Source: a virus
Virus record (IMG/VR): IMGVR_UViG_3300024518_003528
Coordinates: 1-38,302 of that record
DNA: 38,302 bases
Direction: 5' to 3' (one strand)
The position numbers and the translations under genes were made by a program. The notes under the pieces were generated by a model. The model was given only the letters and a program-made list of their open reading frames with translations, did not search any database and was not told the DNA's origin. Below are positions 1 through 7,051 of the stretch, one piece after another. Position 1 is the first letter of the stretch. Every line of letters begins with the position of its first letter.

Positions 1-112
1 TGCAGGGTGGGTTTGTTATGTTCCTAACATAGCCGGTTGAGTTTACCGATGGAATGATACGTTCCAAAACTCAGTGCTAACTTGCACGTGCCGTGATACG
101 GAAACGTAAAGG
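1..112. other. Hairpin-dense noncoding stretch, possible structured RNA
   Basis: This stretch is visibly richer in G and C than the genes around it and holds no convincing reading frame. Three potential helices follow each other. TATGTT (17-22) pairs with AACATA (26-31). TGAGTTT (38-44) pairs with AAACTCA (67-73) and encloses GGAA (51-54) with TTCC (62-65). ACGT (86-89) with ACGT (104-107) encloses CCGT (91-94) with ACGG (98-101). It could be part of a structured RNA running off the left edge, or the 3' end of the minus-strand transcript. No known RNA family was recognised, and the strand is undetermined. Confidence 0.3.
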
Positions 113-114
113 GG

Positions 115-270
115 CTACACAAGACATTTAGTGGAGAATACGAGAACGGCAAACACCTTCTTATTTGGTGATACTAGATCTTCTAAAAAAGACTGAAACA
201 CAGGTAACTGTAAATTAGGTTGGTGTACAAGGACAGCGGGATGAACTCCGTTGCACGTTATATTGTTCAT
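115..270 (-). CDS. Doubtful 51-residue ORF downstream of the minus-strand membrane gene
   Basis: The ORF opens with MNNITCNGVH at 270, one base after the TAA of the membrane-protein gene, as expected for a translationally linked pair. A longer version starting at 339 would lie inside the upstream gene and is less likely. There is no recognisable domain. Its codons are rich in G/C-ending triplets, unlike the rest of the window. The same DNA read on the plus strand has small hairpins, such as ACAG-GTAA-CTGT at 200-211, so it may instead belong to the noncoding element at the left edge. Function unknown. Confidence 0.2.
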   Translation of the reverse strand: MNNITCNGVHPAVLVHQPNLQLPVFQSFLEDLVSPNKKVFAVLVFSTKCLV

Positions 271-271
271 T

Positions 272-649
272 TTAATTTTTTGAAGTTTTGTGTAATATCT
301 CAAGCCATCGATGTACAGCATTAACGATTGGGTCAACAAAAACTTGAATAAGAATATAACTATGAAATATACTAATCACTTTATCAACACACAACGTCAT
401 ACTTACAGAATTTTCCCAAGCAAACGGAATAAATCTTAACACTTCCATTAATGCTAAAAAACCTCCAGCTAACCACACGCCACGAGAAATTCCCTTTTTA
501 CGTACAGGACTGAACCGTTGTACTATCCAACTCATATTTTTTGAATAGTATAGACCGTAACATATAATAATATGTAACAACATATATTCATAATTGAGTG
601 TTGCAAACCACTCAACGATTGTGTCAGTTAGTATCTCCGGGTCTACCAT
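272..649 (-). CDS. Small integral membrane protein, unknown function
   Basis: This 125-residue protein is the only convincing minus-strand gene. Hydrophobic stretches at about residues 20-36, 55-76 and 85-105 suggest two or three membrane passes, with a basic loop (RFSPVRKKG) after the first. Codon choice is AT-rich and resembles the plus-strand genes. The start at 649 is the first ATG of the frame and follows a purine-rich AAGGAAG. It is transcribed away from the ligase block, so the 116-nt gap before position 766 must hold its promoter, but no clear element is seen there on the minus strand. A role in host takeover, exclusion or lysis is conceivable, but nothing in the sequence decides this. 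Confidence 0.7.
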   Translation of the reverse strand: MVDPEILTDTIVEWFATLNYEYMLLHIIICYGLYYSKNMSWIVQRFSPVRKKGISRGVWLAGGFLALMEVLRFIPFAWENSVSMTLCVDKVISIFHSYILIQVFVDPIVNAVHRWLEILHKTSKN

Positions 650-691
650 AGTTCTTCCTTGTATATAATTATAAAAATAAGTGAGAAAAAA

Positions 692-723
692 TTTGGATTT
701 GTGGTTTTTTTGTTGTACTTTTA
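692..723 (+). promoter_or_regulatory. Bacteroidetes-type promoter ahead of the 766-8315 block
   Basis: TTTG at 692-695 is followed after 20 nt by TACTTTTA at 716-723, close to the Bacteroidetes housekeeping consensus TTTG-N19/20-TAnnTTTG. The spacer ends in TTTGTTG, a feature shared with the two other candidates at 8307 and 33419. It lies 43 nt before the first plus-strand gene, where an early promoter would be expected. Confidence 0.55.
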
Positions 724-734
724 CTAAGTAAAAG
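718..734. repeat. Perfect inverted repeat overlapping the -7 element
   Basis: CTTTTAC (718-724) and GTAAAAG (728-734) form a perfect 7-bp inverted repeat with a 3-nt centre, TAA. It overlaps the -7 box and probable start site of the candidate promoter. It could be an operator or a 5' hairpin of the transcript. No matching regulator can be identified. Confidence 0.45.
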
Positions 735-765
735 GAAATAAGATTAACAGTTAATAATAAGAGTT

Positions 766-1233
766 ATGAAAAAAGAAGAGTATTTTGGGATTGTTAAAGA
801 AATAACAACGGCTTTAAAAGCTAAAGGATTTAATTATGTACGAGTGTTTAGTGAGGCACGTCCTACTATGAAAGGGTACAAGACTAAAGTTTGGGATTGT
901 AAAAATAATACTAAAGTTGCTAAATACATTAATAAAAACTTTGGTGATAAAGTGGTAGCTACGGCATATAAAACTAACAATGAATGGTGTAATACAGCTA
1001 ACGTTGAAATAGTTCCAATTAATAAAGTTACGTATCCACACAAAGAATATCGTAATTACATTATGGAAAATGGTGGTGGTGGTATTCCACATTATTATGA
1101 TACTAAGGGATTTAAAGTTTACAAGAAAATGAAAAAAGATTTAGGAGTTACTACTATTGAGGTAAAAGAAATGATTCGAGTACAAGAACTAGGTAATAAA
1201 ATAAACACGTTAGTAAAGAAAATAAACGGGTAA
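766..1233 (+). CDS. Hypothetical protein, first gene of the early block
   Basis: This 155-residue, lysine-rich soluble protein was not recognised. It has no signal peptide or membrane segment. A glycine run in ENGGGGIPHYYDTKGFKVY sits near the middle, and the last 40 residues look helical and basic. The start follows an A/T-rich leader (aataagagttATG) without a Shine-Dalgarno sequence. It is the first gene after the 692-723 promoter and ends 13 nt before DNA ligase, so it is probably co-transcribed with it. Being first in an early operon is typical of host-takeover or DNA-metabolism accessory proteins, but that is inference. Confidence 0.75.
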   Translation: MKKEEYFGIVKEITTALKAKGFNYVRVFSEARPTMKGYKTKVWDCKNNTKVAKYINKNFGDKVVATAYKTNNEWCNTANVEIVPINKVTYPHKEYRNYIMENGGGGIPHYYDTKGFKVYKKMKKDLGVTTIEVKEMIRVQELGNKINTLVKKING

Positions 1234-1246
1234 ATAAGATATATAT

Positions 1247-2542
1247 ATGAAACAAGATTTTAAAAAACTTCAGTCTTACGTAGACGAGATGAAAGCTACT
1301 TCAAGTGGTAACGACAAGAAAGTTATTATTGAAAAGTATTTGAAGAACGAGTTCGTTGCTAAGGCAATGATTTACGAGAACAGTCCTTTTATGCAGTTCA
1401 ATGTTACAAGTAAAAGTATATCGAAGAATCCATCACTGATGGGTCCGGATAATAATTACACAGATGTTTTCAGTTTACTAAACGACCTAAATGAACGAAA
1501 CATTACAGGTCATAGTGCTATTGCAGTAGTAAACAAGTTTTGTTTTGAAAACTTATTGTATAAAGAGTTAATCCTTAATTTAATTGACAAGGATTTAAAA
1601 ACGAGAGCAGGAGCTAGTTTAATTAACAAAGTTAAACCTGGACACGTTCCTACATTCGACGTTGCACTTGCCACTAAGTACGAACCTGAGTTCTGTGATT
1701 TTGTAAATGAAACTTGGTATGCGTCACGAAAGTTAGACGGTCTTCGTTGTATTGTTATTGTCGATGAATACGGAAAAGCCAAAGCCTATACACGTAAGGG
1801 AAAGGAATTTACAACACTTGGTAAAGTACTTGAGGACATTGAAAAAATTGGAGTTACTGATACAGTATTTGACGGTGAACTTTGTATTGTAGATAAAAAT
1901 GGAAATGAGGATTTTACATCAATACAAAAGTTATACAAGAAAAAAGACTTTACAATTTCAAATCCAAAGTATATTATTTTTGATACACTTACAATGGATG
2001 AGTTTAATAGTAAAACATCCGTTACTACACTACAAGAAAGATTGGATTACTTGGAAAGTATGATTACAGTAAATGAATACAATACAATCGATATACTTAC
2101 ACAAGAAATTGTCCGTAACGAAGACGACTTTGTTAAATGGCAAAAGAAAGCCAAAGACGGTAATTGGGAAGGTTTTATGATTCGTAAAGACGTTGAGTAC
2201 AAAGGAAAACGAAGTAAAGATTTACTGAAAGTTAAAAAGTTTCATGATGCGGAGTTTACTGTTAAGGAAACTACTTCCGATATATTCAGAACAATACAAG
2301 AAGGAAAGGAAGTTGAAGAACTTGTTATGTCCAATGTACGTATTGAATATAAAGGTCATCCGGTTGATGTTGGTAGTGGATTTAGTTTGGATGAAAGACG
2401 TAAGTTCCACAAGAATCCATCTTTGATTATTGGACAGGAAATCACAGTACAATGGTTCGAGGAAACAACAAACGACCAAGGAACGGTAAGTTTAAGATTC
2501 CCAACTTTTAAAGCCCTTTATGAGGGTGGTAGAGATTGTTAA
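1247..2542 (+). CDS. lig: ATP-dependent DNA ligase
   Basis: The enzyme seals nicks in duplex DNA during phage replication and repair, using ATP through a lysyl-AMP intermediate. Motif I is SRKLDGLRC, with the expected adenylated lysine at residue 162 (KxDG). Further nucleotidyltransferase motifs are FDGELC (about 208-213), EGFMIRKD (about 310) and the basic motif V region KDLLKVKKF (about 326-334). An OB-fold-like C-terminal part ends near WFEETTN. At 431 residues it is slightly shorter than T4 gp30 (487) and has the same order: an N-terminal DNA-binding part, the nucleotidyltransferase core, then the OB domain. It sits in the promoter-proximal early block. Confidence 0.95.
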   Translation: MKQDFKKLQSYVDEMKATSSGNDKKVIIEKYLKNEFVAKAMIYENSPFMQFNVTSKSISKNPSLMGPDNNYTDVFSLLNDLNERNITGHSAIAVVNKFCFENLLYKELILNLIDKDLKTRAGASLINKVKPGHVPTFDVALATKYEPEFCDFVNETWYASRKLDGLRCIVIVDEYGKAKAYTRKGKEFTTLGKVLEDIEKIGVTDTVFDGELCIVDKNGNEDFTSIQKLYKKKDFTISNPKYIIFDTLTMDEFNSKTSVTTLQERLDYLESMITVNEYNTIDILTQEIVRNEDDFVKWQKKAKDGNWEGFMIRKDVEYKGKRSKDLLKVKKFHDAEFTVKETTSDIFRTIQEGKEVEELVMSNVRIEYKGHPVDVGSGFSLDERRKFHKNPSLIIGQEITVQWFEETTNDQGTVSLRFPTFKALYEGGRDC

Positions 2543-2561
2543 AAAACTTCAAATCATAATT

Positions 2562-2945
2562 ATGAAAGTAGGACAAAAGGTACAAGCCAAAATAAAGAAC
2601 CGGTGGGTAAACGTAGTTGTTAAGAAGATTAATAAAACTAATATACGAGTTACTCAATCAAATAGTAAGGACATCTCATTGATACATAAATTAGTACGTA
2701 CAAAACCTGTTGTTAAAAAGACTGTAAAGAAACCGGTAACAAAGAGTACTAAGCCAATTGGTAAACCCCGTAAGACCGTACCAAAAGTGGACACACCTGT
2801 GGTTAAAGTGGTTAGACCTGGAACAAAGAAGAATCCTTGGATACCACTAGCTGACTTACGTAGTCACAACTTAATATCCAACTTGGATTACGAAACAAAA
2901 GTTAAATTTGAATCAATAATTTTATCATTAATAAAAGATATGTAA
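2562..2945 (+). CDS. Basic hypothetical protein with a small beta-rich N-terminus
   Basis: The frame is open from 2520, but the start at 2562 (MKVGQKVQAKI, 127 residues) is preferred. It follows the ligase stop by 19 nt, whereas the upstream ATG would overlap the ligase end. The first 45 residues (KVGQKVQAKIKNRWVNVVVK) look like a small SH3-like barrel. Next comes a lysine/proline/threonine-rich linker (about 55-95), which is probably disordered, and a short C-terminal segment with NPWIPLADLRSHNLI. The high basic charge and flexible linker suggest a nucleic-acid-binding accessory protein. Its position next to ligase fits, but the family was not recognised. Confidence 0.75.
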   Translation: MKVGQKVQAKIKNRWVNVVVKKINKTNIRVTQSNSKDISLIHKLVRTKPVVKKTVKKPVTKSTKPIGKPRKTVPKVDTPVVKVVRPGTKKNPWIPLADLRSHNLISNLDYETKVKFESIILSLIKDM

Positions 2946-2946
2946 T

Positions 2947-3201
2947 ATGAAAAAATACTTAATAGGAATAGTAACATTATGCACATTGTTAACAAGTTGT
3001 GGAAACAGAACTTCCGTAGTTTTGAACACAATAGATTATGAAGTGATTGAAGTATGTAACTCTCCAAGAAATGGATTTGGAACTGTACTTGGACTCGATG
3101 TTATTGTTCGAATGGATTCAACACTATACTTTGGTTGGACAGATACAGATACTACATTAATAAGAATATATAGTAAATTAAATAATATCAAAAGAAAATA
3201 G
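2947..3201 (+). CDS. Small putative lipoprotein
   Basis: This 84-residue protein opens with a lipoprotein signal peptide: MKKY, a hydrophobic core, then LLTSC with the lipid-accepting cysteine at residue 18. The mature part is about 66 residues, probably beta-rich, and would be anchored in the envelope. The gene begins one base after the preceding stop. Known phage lipoproteins include spanins, adsorption blockers such as T5 Llp, and superinfection-exclusion factors. Its place in the early block favours exclusion over lysis, but this is inference, as no family match was seen. Confidence 0.75.
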   Translation: MKKYLIGIVTLCTLLTSCGNRTSVVLNTIDYEVIEVCNSPRNGFGTVLGLDVIVRMDSTLYFGWTDTDTTLIRIYSKLNNIKRK

Positions 3202-3203
3202 AT

Positions 3204-3404
3204 ATGAAAATAGTAGAACAAGCAAAATCAGAATTTGAATTACAAGAGTTAATTCATACAGCAGAAACACAAGAACAGTTTGACAGAGTACACACTTTGT
3301 TGAAACAGTTCCTAACACAGACAAATGACTTTATTAAGTTTGATGAATTGTGGAAGGATTACAATTATAAAGCACTTTCATTATTAACTTGCCAAATACA
3401 ATAA
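3204..3404 (+). CDS. Small hypothetical helical protein
   Basis: This 66-residue acidic protein is predicted mostly helical by composition (QAKSEFELQELIHTAETQEQ). It has no membrane segment and no recognised family. It starts two bases after the lipoprotein stop and ends one base before the next start, so it is part of the same polycistronic run. Function unknown. Confidence 0.65.
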   Translation: MKIVEQAKSEFELQELIHTAETQEQFDRVHTLLKQFLTQTNDFIKFDELWKDYNYKALSLLTCQIQ

Positions 3405-3405
3405 G

Positions 3406-3687
3406 ATGACAGAACAAGATTTAATAGATTTAGGATTTGAAAGGTTTACTGAAACCCCTGAGAATGGTGGATTTCATTACTACACATTAGGTGAGTTTAT
3501 AAGCAACGACAATGAAATTGCTAGTGAAACTGATTGGATAGTAACCCTATACGGAGAACTATATGATTATCACTTTAAAGAGATAGATGAATTATCTATT
3601 CTAGTTAATTTGCTGGAAAAGAATAAATCAGAATCAGGATTTGATATTAACAGTTTAGCCCCTTACCCGTACAAAGAAAATAAATAA
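3406..3687 (+). CDS. Small acidic hypothetical protein
   Basis: This 93-residue acidic protein begins MTEQDLIDLGFERF and has a WIVTLYGELYDYHF strand-rich stretch in the middle. The pattern of an N-terminal DLGFxRF followed by aromatic beta strands resembles small orphan proteins common in phages and plasmids of Bacteroidetes, but no function is known to me. Packed one base after the previous gene. Confidence 0.65.
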   Translation: MTEQDLIDLGFERFTETPENGGFHYYTLGEFISNDNEIASETDWIVTLYGELYDYHFKEIDELSILVNLLEKNKSESGFDINSLAPYPYKENK

Positions 3688-3689
3688 TT

Positions 3690-3869
3690 ATGATAAACAC
3701 AATAACAGAAGTAATGACAACATTGTTTGAAATTGGAATATTTCTTTCAGTGCAATTTATGATTGCAAGAATAGGATTATACTACTATGAAAAATATACT
3801 AAACATAAAAACAAACGAGGAGTTCCAAACATACCAAGGAATATTTATCGGGGACCACGTAATAAATAG
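3690..3869 (+). CDS. Short single-pass membrane protein overlapping the next gene
   Basis: This 59-residue ORF begins MINTITEVMTTLFEIGIFLS, starts two bases after the preceding stop, and fills an otherwise empty 99-nt gap. One hydrophobic helix spans about residues 11-32, followed by a basic tail (EKYTKHKNKRG), which predicts the C-terminus in the cytoplasm. Its last 83 nt overlap, in another frame, the start of the gene at 3787. The spacing and clear membrane helix support a real gene. The long overlap is unusual here and lowers confidence. Function unknown. Confidence 0.5.
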   Translation: MINTITEVMTTLFEIGIFLSVQFMIARIGLYYYEKYTKHKNKRGVPNIPRNIYRGPRNK

Positions 3870-4122
3870 TGGTGACGCTTGTATTGATTGGATTGACATT
3901 CAGCTTTACTGTAATCAAAATAAAATCGAACCTGAGATAGACGGTTCCGTCTGGTACTTTTTATTGTTAAATGGTTATTGGGAAAGTTACACAATAGGTG
4001 ATTTACATTTTGTGGTACCTAGTAAATTAAACAAAGAACATTTAAGAGTATCTCATATACAAGACTACTATAATCAAATAAAAAAAGAACAAGAAAATAA
4101 TCCATTTAAAAATTTCGTATGA
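3787..4122 (+). CDS. Hypothetical protein
   Basis: This 111-residue soluble protein is rich in aromatic residues (GSVWYFLLLNGYWESYTIGD). No motif was recognised. The start overlaps the short membrane ORF by 83 nt. Internal starts are possible, but M1 gives the longest frame with an acceptable A-rich leader. The end overlaps the next start by 4 nt (ATGA), pointing to translational coupling. Function unknown. Confidence 0.65.
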   Translation: MKNILNIKTNEEFQTYQGIFIGDHVINSGDACIDWIDIQLYCNQNKIEPEIDGSVWYFLLLNGYWESYTIGDLHFVVPSKLNKEHLRVSHIQDYYNQIKKEQENNPFKNFV

Positions 4123-4451
4123 AAAAGAAAAGAGAATTAAAAACTGAAACACTACAAAAGAAAACGTATAAAAGATTTCCAAATGCTAAAGCAGTAACTG
4201 ATGAGTATGGTTTATGGTACATAGTTGATCAAGACGGAGAAGATACATTTGAAGAATTTCTAATACCACATTGTAATACAGAACGGGAAGCTTGGGAACA
4301 AGGACACTTGACTACACGCACAATACAGAACTTCAATAGGTCACATCCATTAAAATCATTAGACGGTGGCTTTAGTAAAGTGGAAGACAGTGACAAGGAA
4401 GCTAAGGCAAGTCGAATTAATAAACGAAAAAGAAATTCCAGAAAATTATAA
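4119..4451 (+). CDS. Hypothetical protein with basic termini
   Basis: This 110-residue protein has strongly basic ends (MKKKRELKTETLQKK and NKRKRNSRKL) and an acidic middle. The core NAKAVTDEYGLWYIVDQDGE looks like a small antiparallel beta unit. It is coupled to the previous gene by an ATGA overlap. The charge pattern is compatible with nucleic-acid or protein binding, but no family was recognised. Confidence 0.65.
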   Translation: MKKKRELKTETLQKKTYKRFPNAKAVTDEYGLWYIVDQDGEDTFEEFLIPHCNTEREAWEQGHLTTRTIQNFNRSHPLKSLDGGFSKVEDSDKEAKASRINKRKRNSRKL

Positions 4452-4497
4452 CGATTTTTTATTTTCTTCAATAGTTATTAGTATAAAAAAAAGTTAT

Positions 4498-5454
4498 ATG
4501 TTTAAAAAGTTATTTAAAAAAGATAACTCAATTGAAGAAAATAAAATTGAGAATCTGGAAACTACATCCACACAACAAATTCAAGACCAACCAACTGACG
4601 AATCGTATCTAGAAGAGGAACACGATAGAGTACAAACGTACGAAGTTCCCGACAATGATAGTGATGAAGTAATATCTGAACCTATTCAAGATGATGACTT
4701 CAATGCTGAATTCGATTTACCTGATGTAGGTATGGTTGACGATATTGACGAAGACGCTTTACGGGCTGAACTAGAGCAATCCATTAAAGACGAATTAATG
4801 AGCGAAGATAATATAGAAGCCGTTAATCAATTAGCTGACGACTTTGAACAAGCAATTGGAATTACAGAAGCTGAATGGGAATCTACTTACAACAATCCTG
4901 AACTATTAGGATATGAAGATCGTAAGCAACAAGCACTAGTATTTGGTAATGTACTTCCAGAAGAGTTTGATGTTTATAATGATACGGTACTTGATGTAGG
5001 TTGTGGAGTTGGTGACCTTTGGGCTTACTGTAATGAAGTATTAGAATGTGATGAACCTTATTATTCAGGTATTGATTCTAATACTACAATGATTGACTTA
5101 GCTAAAGAAAAGTTTAAAGATTATAAAAGTTTATTTACAGTTGATAATATAGATACACATACTTCAGATACTAAATACGATTGGGTTGTAGCTATGTCAG
5201 CATTTAATATGAAAGTTAAAGATGTTGATATGAACAAATATATTAAAACTGTGATTAATAAAATGTATGATCTATCTAACAAAGGTATTGCAATTAACTT
5301 GATGCACTCATTTCCGGAAGGAGAAGATTGGAGTGATGAATTTCACTTATATAATTCTTCAGAAATCTTTAAATGGGTTATTGATAATTTCTATAATGTT
5401 AAAACTCATAGAAATTATATAGACAGAGATTTTATTTTGTACATCTACAAATAA
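4498..5454 (+). CDS. Class I SAM-dependent methyltransferase-like protein
   Basis: The C-terminal half is a Rossmann-type methyltransferase. Motif I is LDVGCGVGDLW at about residues 163-173, followed by the acidic strand end SGIDSN (about 191-196), which would bind the ribose of SAM, and DWVVAMSAFNM (about 238-248), a motif IV-like position. Residues 1-150 are very acidic and probably disordered. The substrate is not apparent: there is no NPPY/DPPY signature of DNA adenine or cytosine-N4 enzymes. The frame stays open upstream to 4366, but starting at MFKKLFKKDN (4498) avoids overlapping the previous gene and gives 318 residues. Possible roles are DNA or protein modification against host defence, or small-molecule methylation. 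Confidence 0.75.
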   Translation: MFKKLFKKDNSIEENKIENLETTSTQQIQDQPTDESYLEEEHDRVQTYEVPDNDSDEVISEPIQDDDFNAEFDLPDVGMVDDIDEDALRAELEQSIKDELMSEDNIEAVNQLADDFEQAIGITEAEWESTYNNPELLGYEDRKQQALVFGNVLPEEFDVYNDTVLDVGCGVGDLWAYCNEVLECDEPYYSGIDSNTTMIDLAKEKFKDYKSLFTVDNIDTHTSDTKYDWVVAMSAFNMKVKDVDMNKYIKTVINKMYDLSNKGIAINLMHSFPEGEDWSDEFHLYNSSEIFKWVIDNFYNVKTHRNYIDRDFILYIYK

Positions 5455-5491
5455 ATTAAATAAAAACAAAACTTAAATTTAAAAAAATATT

Positions 5492-5770
5492 ATGAGTGTA
5501 AATATGAATGCCGCAGTACCTACTAGTCACAGAAAAAAAGAGTACGGAAAAAATTATTATAAAATTGACTTTGATATTTCAGATACGTTAACCGAACAGG
5601 CGTACGAAAAACAATGGGAAAAAGGAGCAGTACGACCGGTTGTTGGTACAATCGAACTAGGAAATAGTAAGGTTCCTGTTACATTAAAGGAACTAGAAAA
5701 ACTTAGAGCAACAGTTAATGAAGCAATTGGCGTAACCGAAATGTCTTATAGATTAGGTAGACTTCGTTAA
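5492..5770 (+). CDS. Hypothetical protein
   Basis: This 92-residue protein has a lysine-rich N-terminus and a regular helix-strand pattern. The segment VGTIELGNSKVPVTLKELEK could be a beta hairpin followed by a helix. A 37-nt A/T-rich leader separates it from the methyltransferase gene, and it ends one base before the next start. No family was recognised. Confidence 0.65.
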   Translation: MSVNMNAAVPTSHRKKEYGKNYYKIDFDISDTLTEQAYEKQWEKGAVRPVVGTIELGNSKVPVTLKELEKLRATVNEAIGVTEMSYRLGRLR

Positions 5771-5771
5771 G

Positions 5772-5969
5772 ATGGAAGCAACAAATATAATTTATCTGTT
5801 AACCGGATTTTCGGTAGGAATGATTCTTACAGCATTCGGGTATCATAAATGGTTCGTTAATTATAACAACACAATTAATGATCTAAAATCTAGACTCAGA
5901 GATAAGAATTTAATTATTAAGTCCTTAACTAATTACTACGAAACCTCTAAGGATGAAACATCGAAATAA
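5772..5969 (+). CDS. Small membrane-anchored coiled-coil protein
   Basis: This 65-residue protein has an N-terminal transmembrane helix (about residues 6-24, IIYLLTGFSVGMILTAFGY) followed by a charged helical tail (NDLKSRLRDKNLIIKSL). This is the single-pass architecture of many small phage inner-membrane proteins such as antiholins or i-spanin-like proteins. There is no outer-membrane partner next to it, so a lysis role is only a possibility. Its last 17 nt overlap the next gene. Confidence 0.65.
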   Translation: MEATNIIYLLTGFSVGMILTAFGYHKWFVNYNNTINDLKSRLRDKNLIIKSLTNYYETSKDETSK

Positions 5970-6315
5970 TGCTTTTGAATCCTTCATAAATAATATTTTA
6001 AGAACACACGAGGGTAACAATAAATTAAGAGCATTGTCCTCAAGTGATAGTTTAAAAGATTCCGTAGATAAGTTTCTATTTGAATCACAACTCAACGCTT
6101 TTTTTATACCAGGTGAACCTGAAGACGAAGTTGTATATCAGGACACTCTAAATCGTTTGTCAAAATTACAACTTGCAATATTTAATCACAAACCTGTAAA
6201 TCAAACTGATTACGATATAATAGGAATGATTATTGTAAAATATTCTGAAAAGAATATTAGGTTATCTAAAGAAATTTTACTATATTTAAACAACTTGTAC
6301 ACACAACACAAATAA
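5953..6315 (+). CDS. Hypothetical helical protein
   Basis: This 120-residue protein is predicted largely helical and has no membrane segment. Its start lies inside the end of the preceding gene (17-nt overlap), and its stop shares one base with the next start (TAATG). This tight coupling suggests stoichiometric co-expression with its neighbours. No family was recognised. Confidence 0.65.
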   Translation: MKHRNNAFESFINNILRTHEGNNKLRALSSSDSLKDSVDKFLFESQLNAFFIPGEPEDEVVYQDTLNRLSKLQLAIFNHKPVNQTDYDIIGMIIVKYSEKNIRLSKEILLYLNNLYTQHK

Positions 6316-6530
6316 TGGGGTTTAATAAACGTTATATATCGATGAGTTCTATGTTAACACAATGGAAAACCCGTTACGATGTAAATGATGTTATTAACTA
6401 TGTTAATAAAGCAGATGTTATAATATTATTAGGCAATAGTACGATATTAAGTAAAATTATAGATATGTGTGCACAGAATGAACAGGAAGAACTAACAAAA
6501 TTATTAAAAAGTTATATTTATAAGAGATGA
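6315..6530 (+). CDS. Small hypothetical protein
   Basis: This 71-residue basic protein is probably helical (RYDVNDVINYVNKADVIILL). Coupled on both sides: a 1-nt overlap with the previous stop and a 4-nt overlap with the next start. Function unknown. Confidence 0.6.
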   Translation: MGFNKRYISMSSMLTQWKTRYDVNDVINYVNKADVIILLGNSTILSKIIDMCAQNEQEELTKLLKSYIYKR

Positions 6531-6712
6531 GAGATGAACTTCAACAATATTTAAACCAAGTACCTGATAAAATTAAAAATGATGTTAACAACATTTTACG
6601 TATAAAAGACAACGAAGAGAGGTGGAAGTTTTTACGTTATTGTTTTCTAGCGTACGCACCAGAATTAATTGATAATCAGTTTGCGTGGAACCTATATAAG
6701 GAAACGGTATGA
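6527..6712 (+). CDS. Small hypothetical protein
   Basis: This 61-residue protein begins MRDELQQYLNQVPDKI and is probably all-helical, with an aromatic C-terminal half. It overlaps both neighbours by 4 nt (ATGA-type junctions), the compact organisation of a polycistronic early unit. No family was recognised. Confidence 0.6.
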   Translation: MRDELQQYLNQVPDKIKNDVNNILRIKDNEERWKFLRYCFLAYAPELIDNQFAWNLYKETV

Positions 6713-7041
6713 TAGATGATATGTTATATCAAGAGTTTTTAAAACTAACAGATAATAAAAAAATAGATTATTTATATACTATACTTGTTGAAAAAGACTT
6801 CGATAAACTAAAGGATAAATACGGTCCTAGAGAAATATCTATTGACCTACACGACAACTATGTAATTATAAAGGCATATTCTCTAAAAGACATAAGAACT
6901 ATTCGAAACAATATGATAATGAGTGGAATGATATTAGTAGATGAAATTGTCGAAAAGAAATTACAGGAAAATAACAAACCAGCCAAACTGATAGTTTCCT
7001 ATTTGTACGAAGGAGAAGTACAACCAATATGTTTAAATTAA
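6709..7041 (+). CDS. Hypothetical protein
   Basis: This 110-residue protein has a helical N-terminal half and a beta-rich C-terminal half (ISIDLHDNYVIIKAYSLKDI, then PAKLIVSYLYEG). It overlaps the upstream gene by 4 nt. The pattern suggests a small globular alpha/beta protein. No function could be assigned. Confidence 0.65.
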   Translation: MIDDMLYQEFLKLTDNKKIDYLYTILVEKDFDKLKDKYGPREISIDLHDNYVIIKAYSLKDIRTIRNNMIMSGMILVDEIVEKKLQENNKPAKLIVSYLYEGEVQPICLN

Positions 7042-7051
7042 AAATAAAATT

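Noticed and set aside
1-270. Group I intron or tRNA/tmRNA
   Set aside because: No P, Q, R, S core elements, acceptor stem, T-arm or tag-coding segment could be found, despite several hairpins.
2520-2561. Earlier start of the basic protein after DNA ligase
   Set aside because: It would overlap the ligase end by 23 nt, and the domain-like part begins at MKVGQKV at 2562.
3842-3848. TATTTAT copy at 3842 inside a gene
   Set aside because: It lies within overlapping coding sequences in the early block and has no downstream gene start at a suitable distance. Chance copies are expected in AT-rich DNA.
4366-4497. Upstream extension of the methyltransferase gene
   Set aside because: It would overlap the preceding gene by 86 nt, and its residues do not look like part of the protein. 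MFKKLFKKDN at 4498 follows a typical A/T-rich leader.
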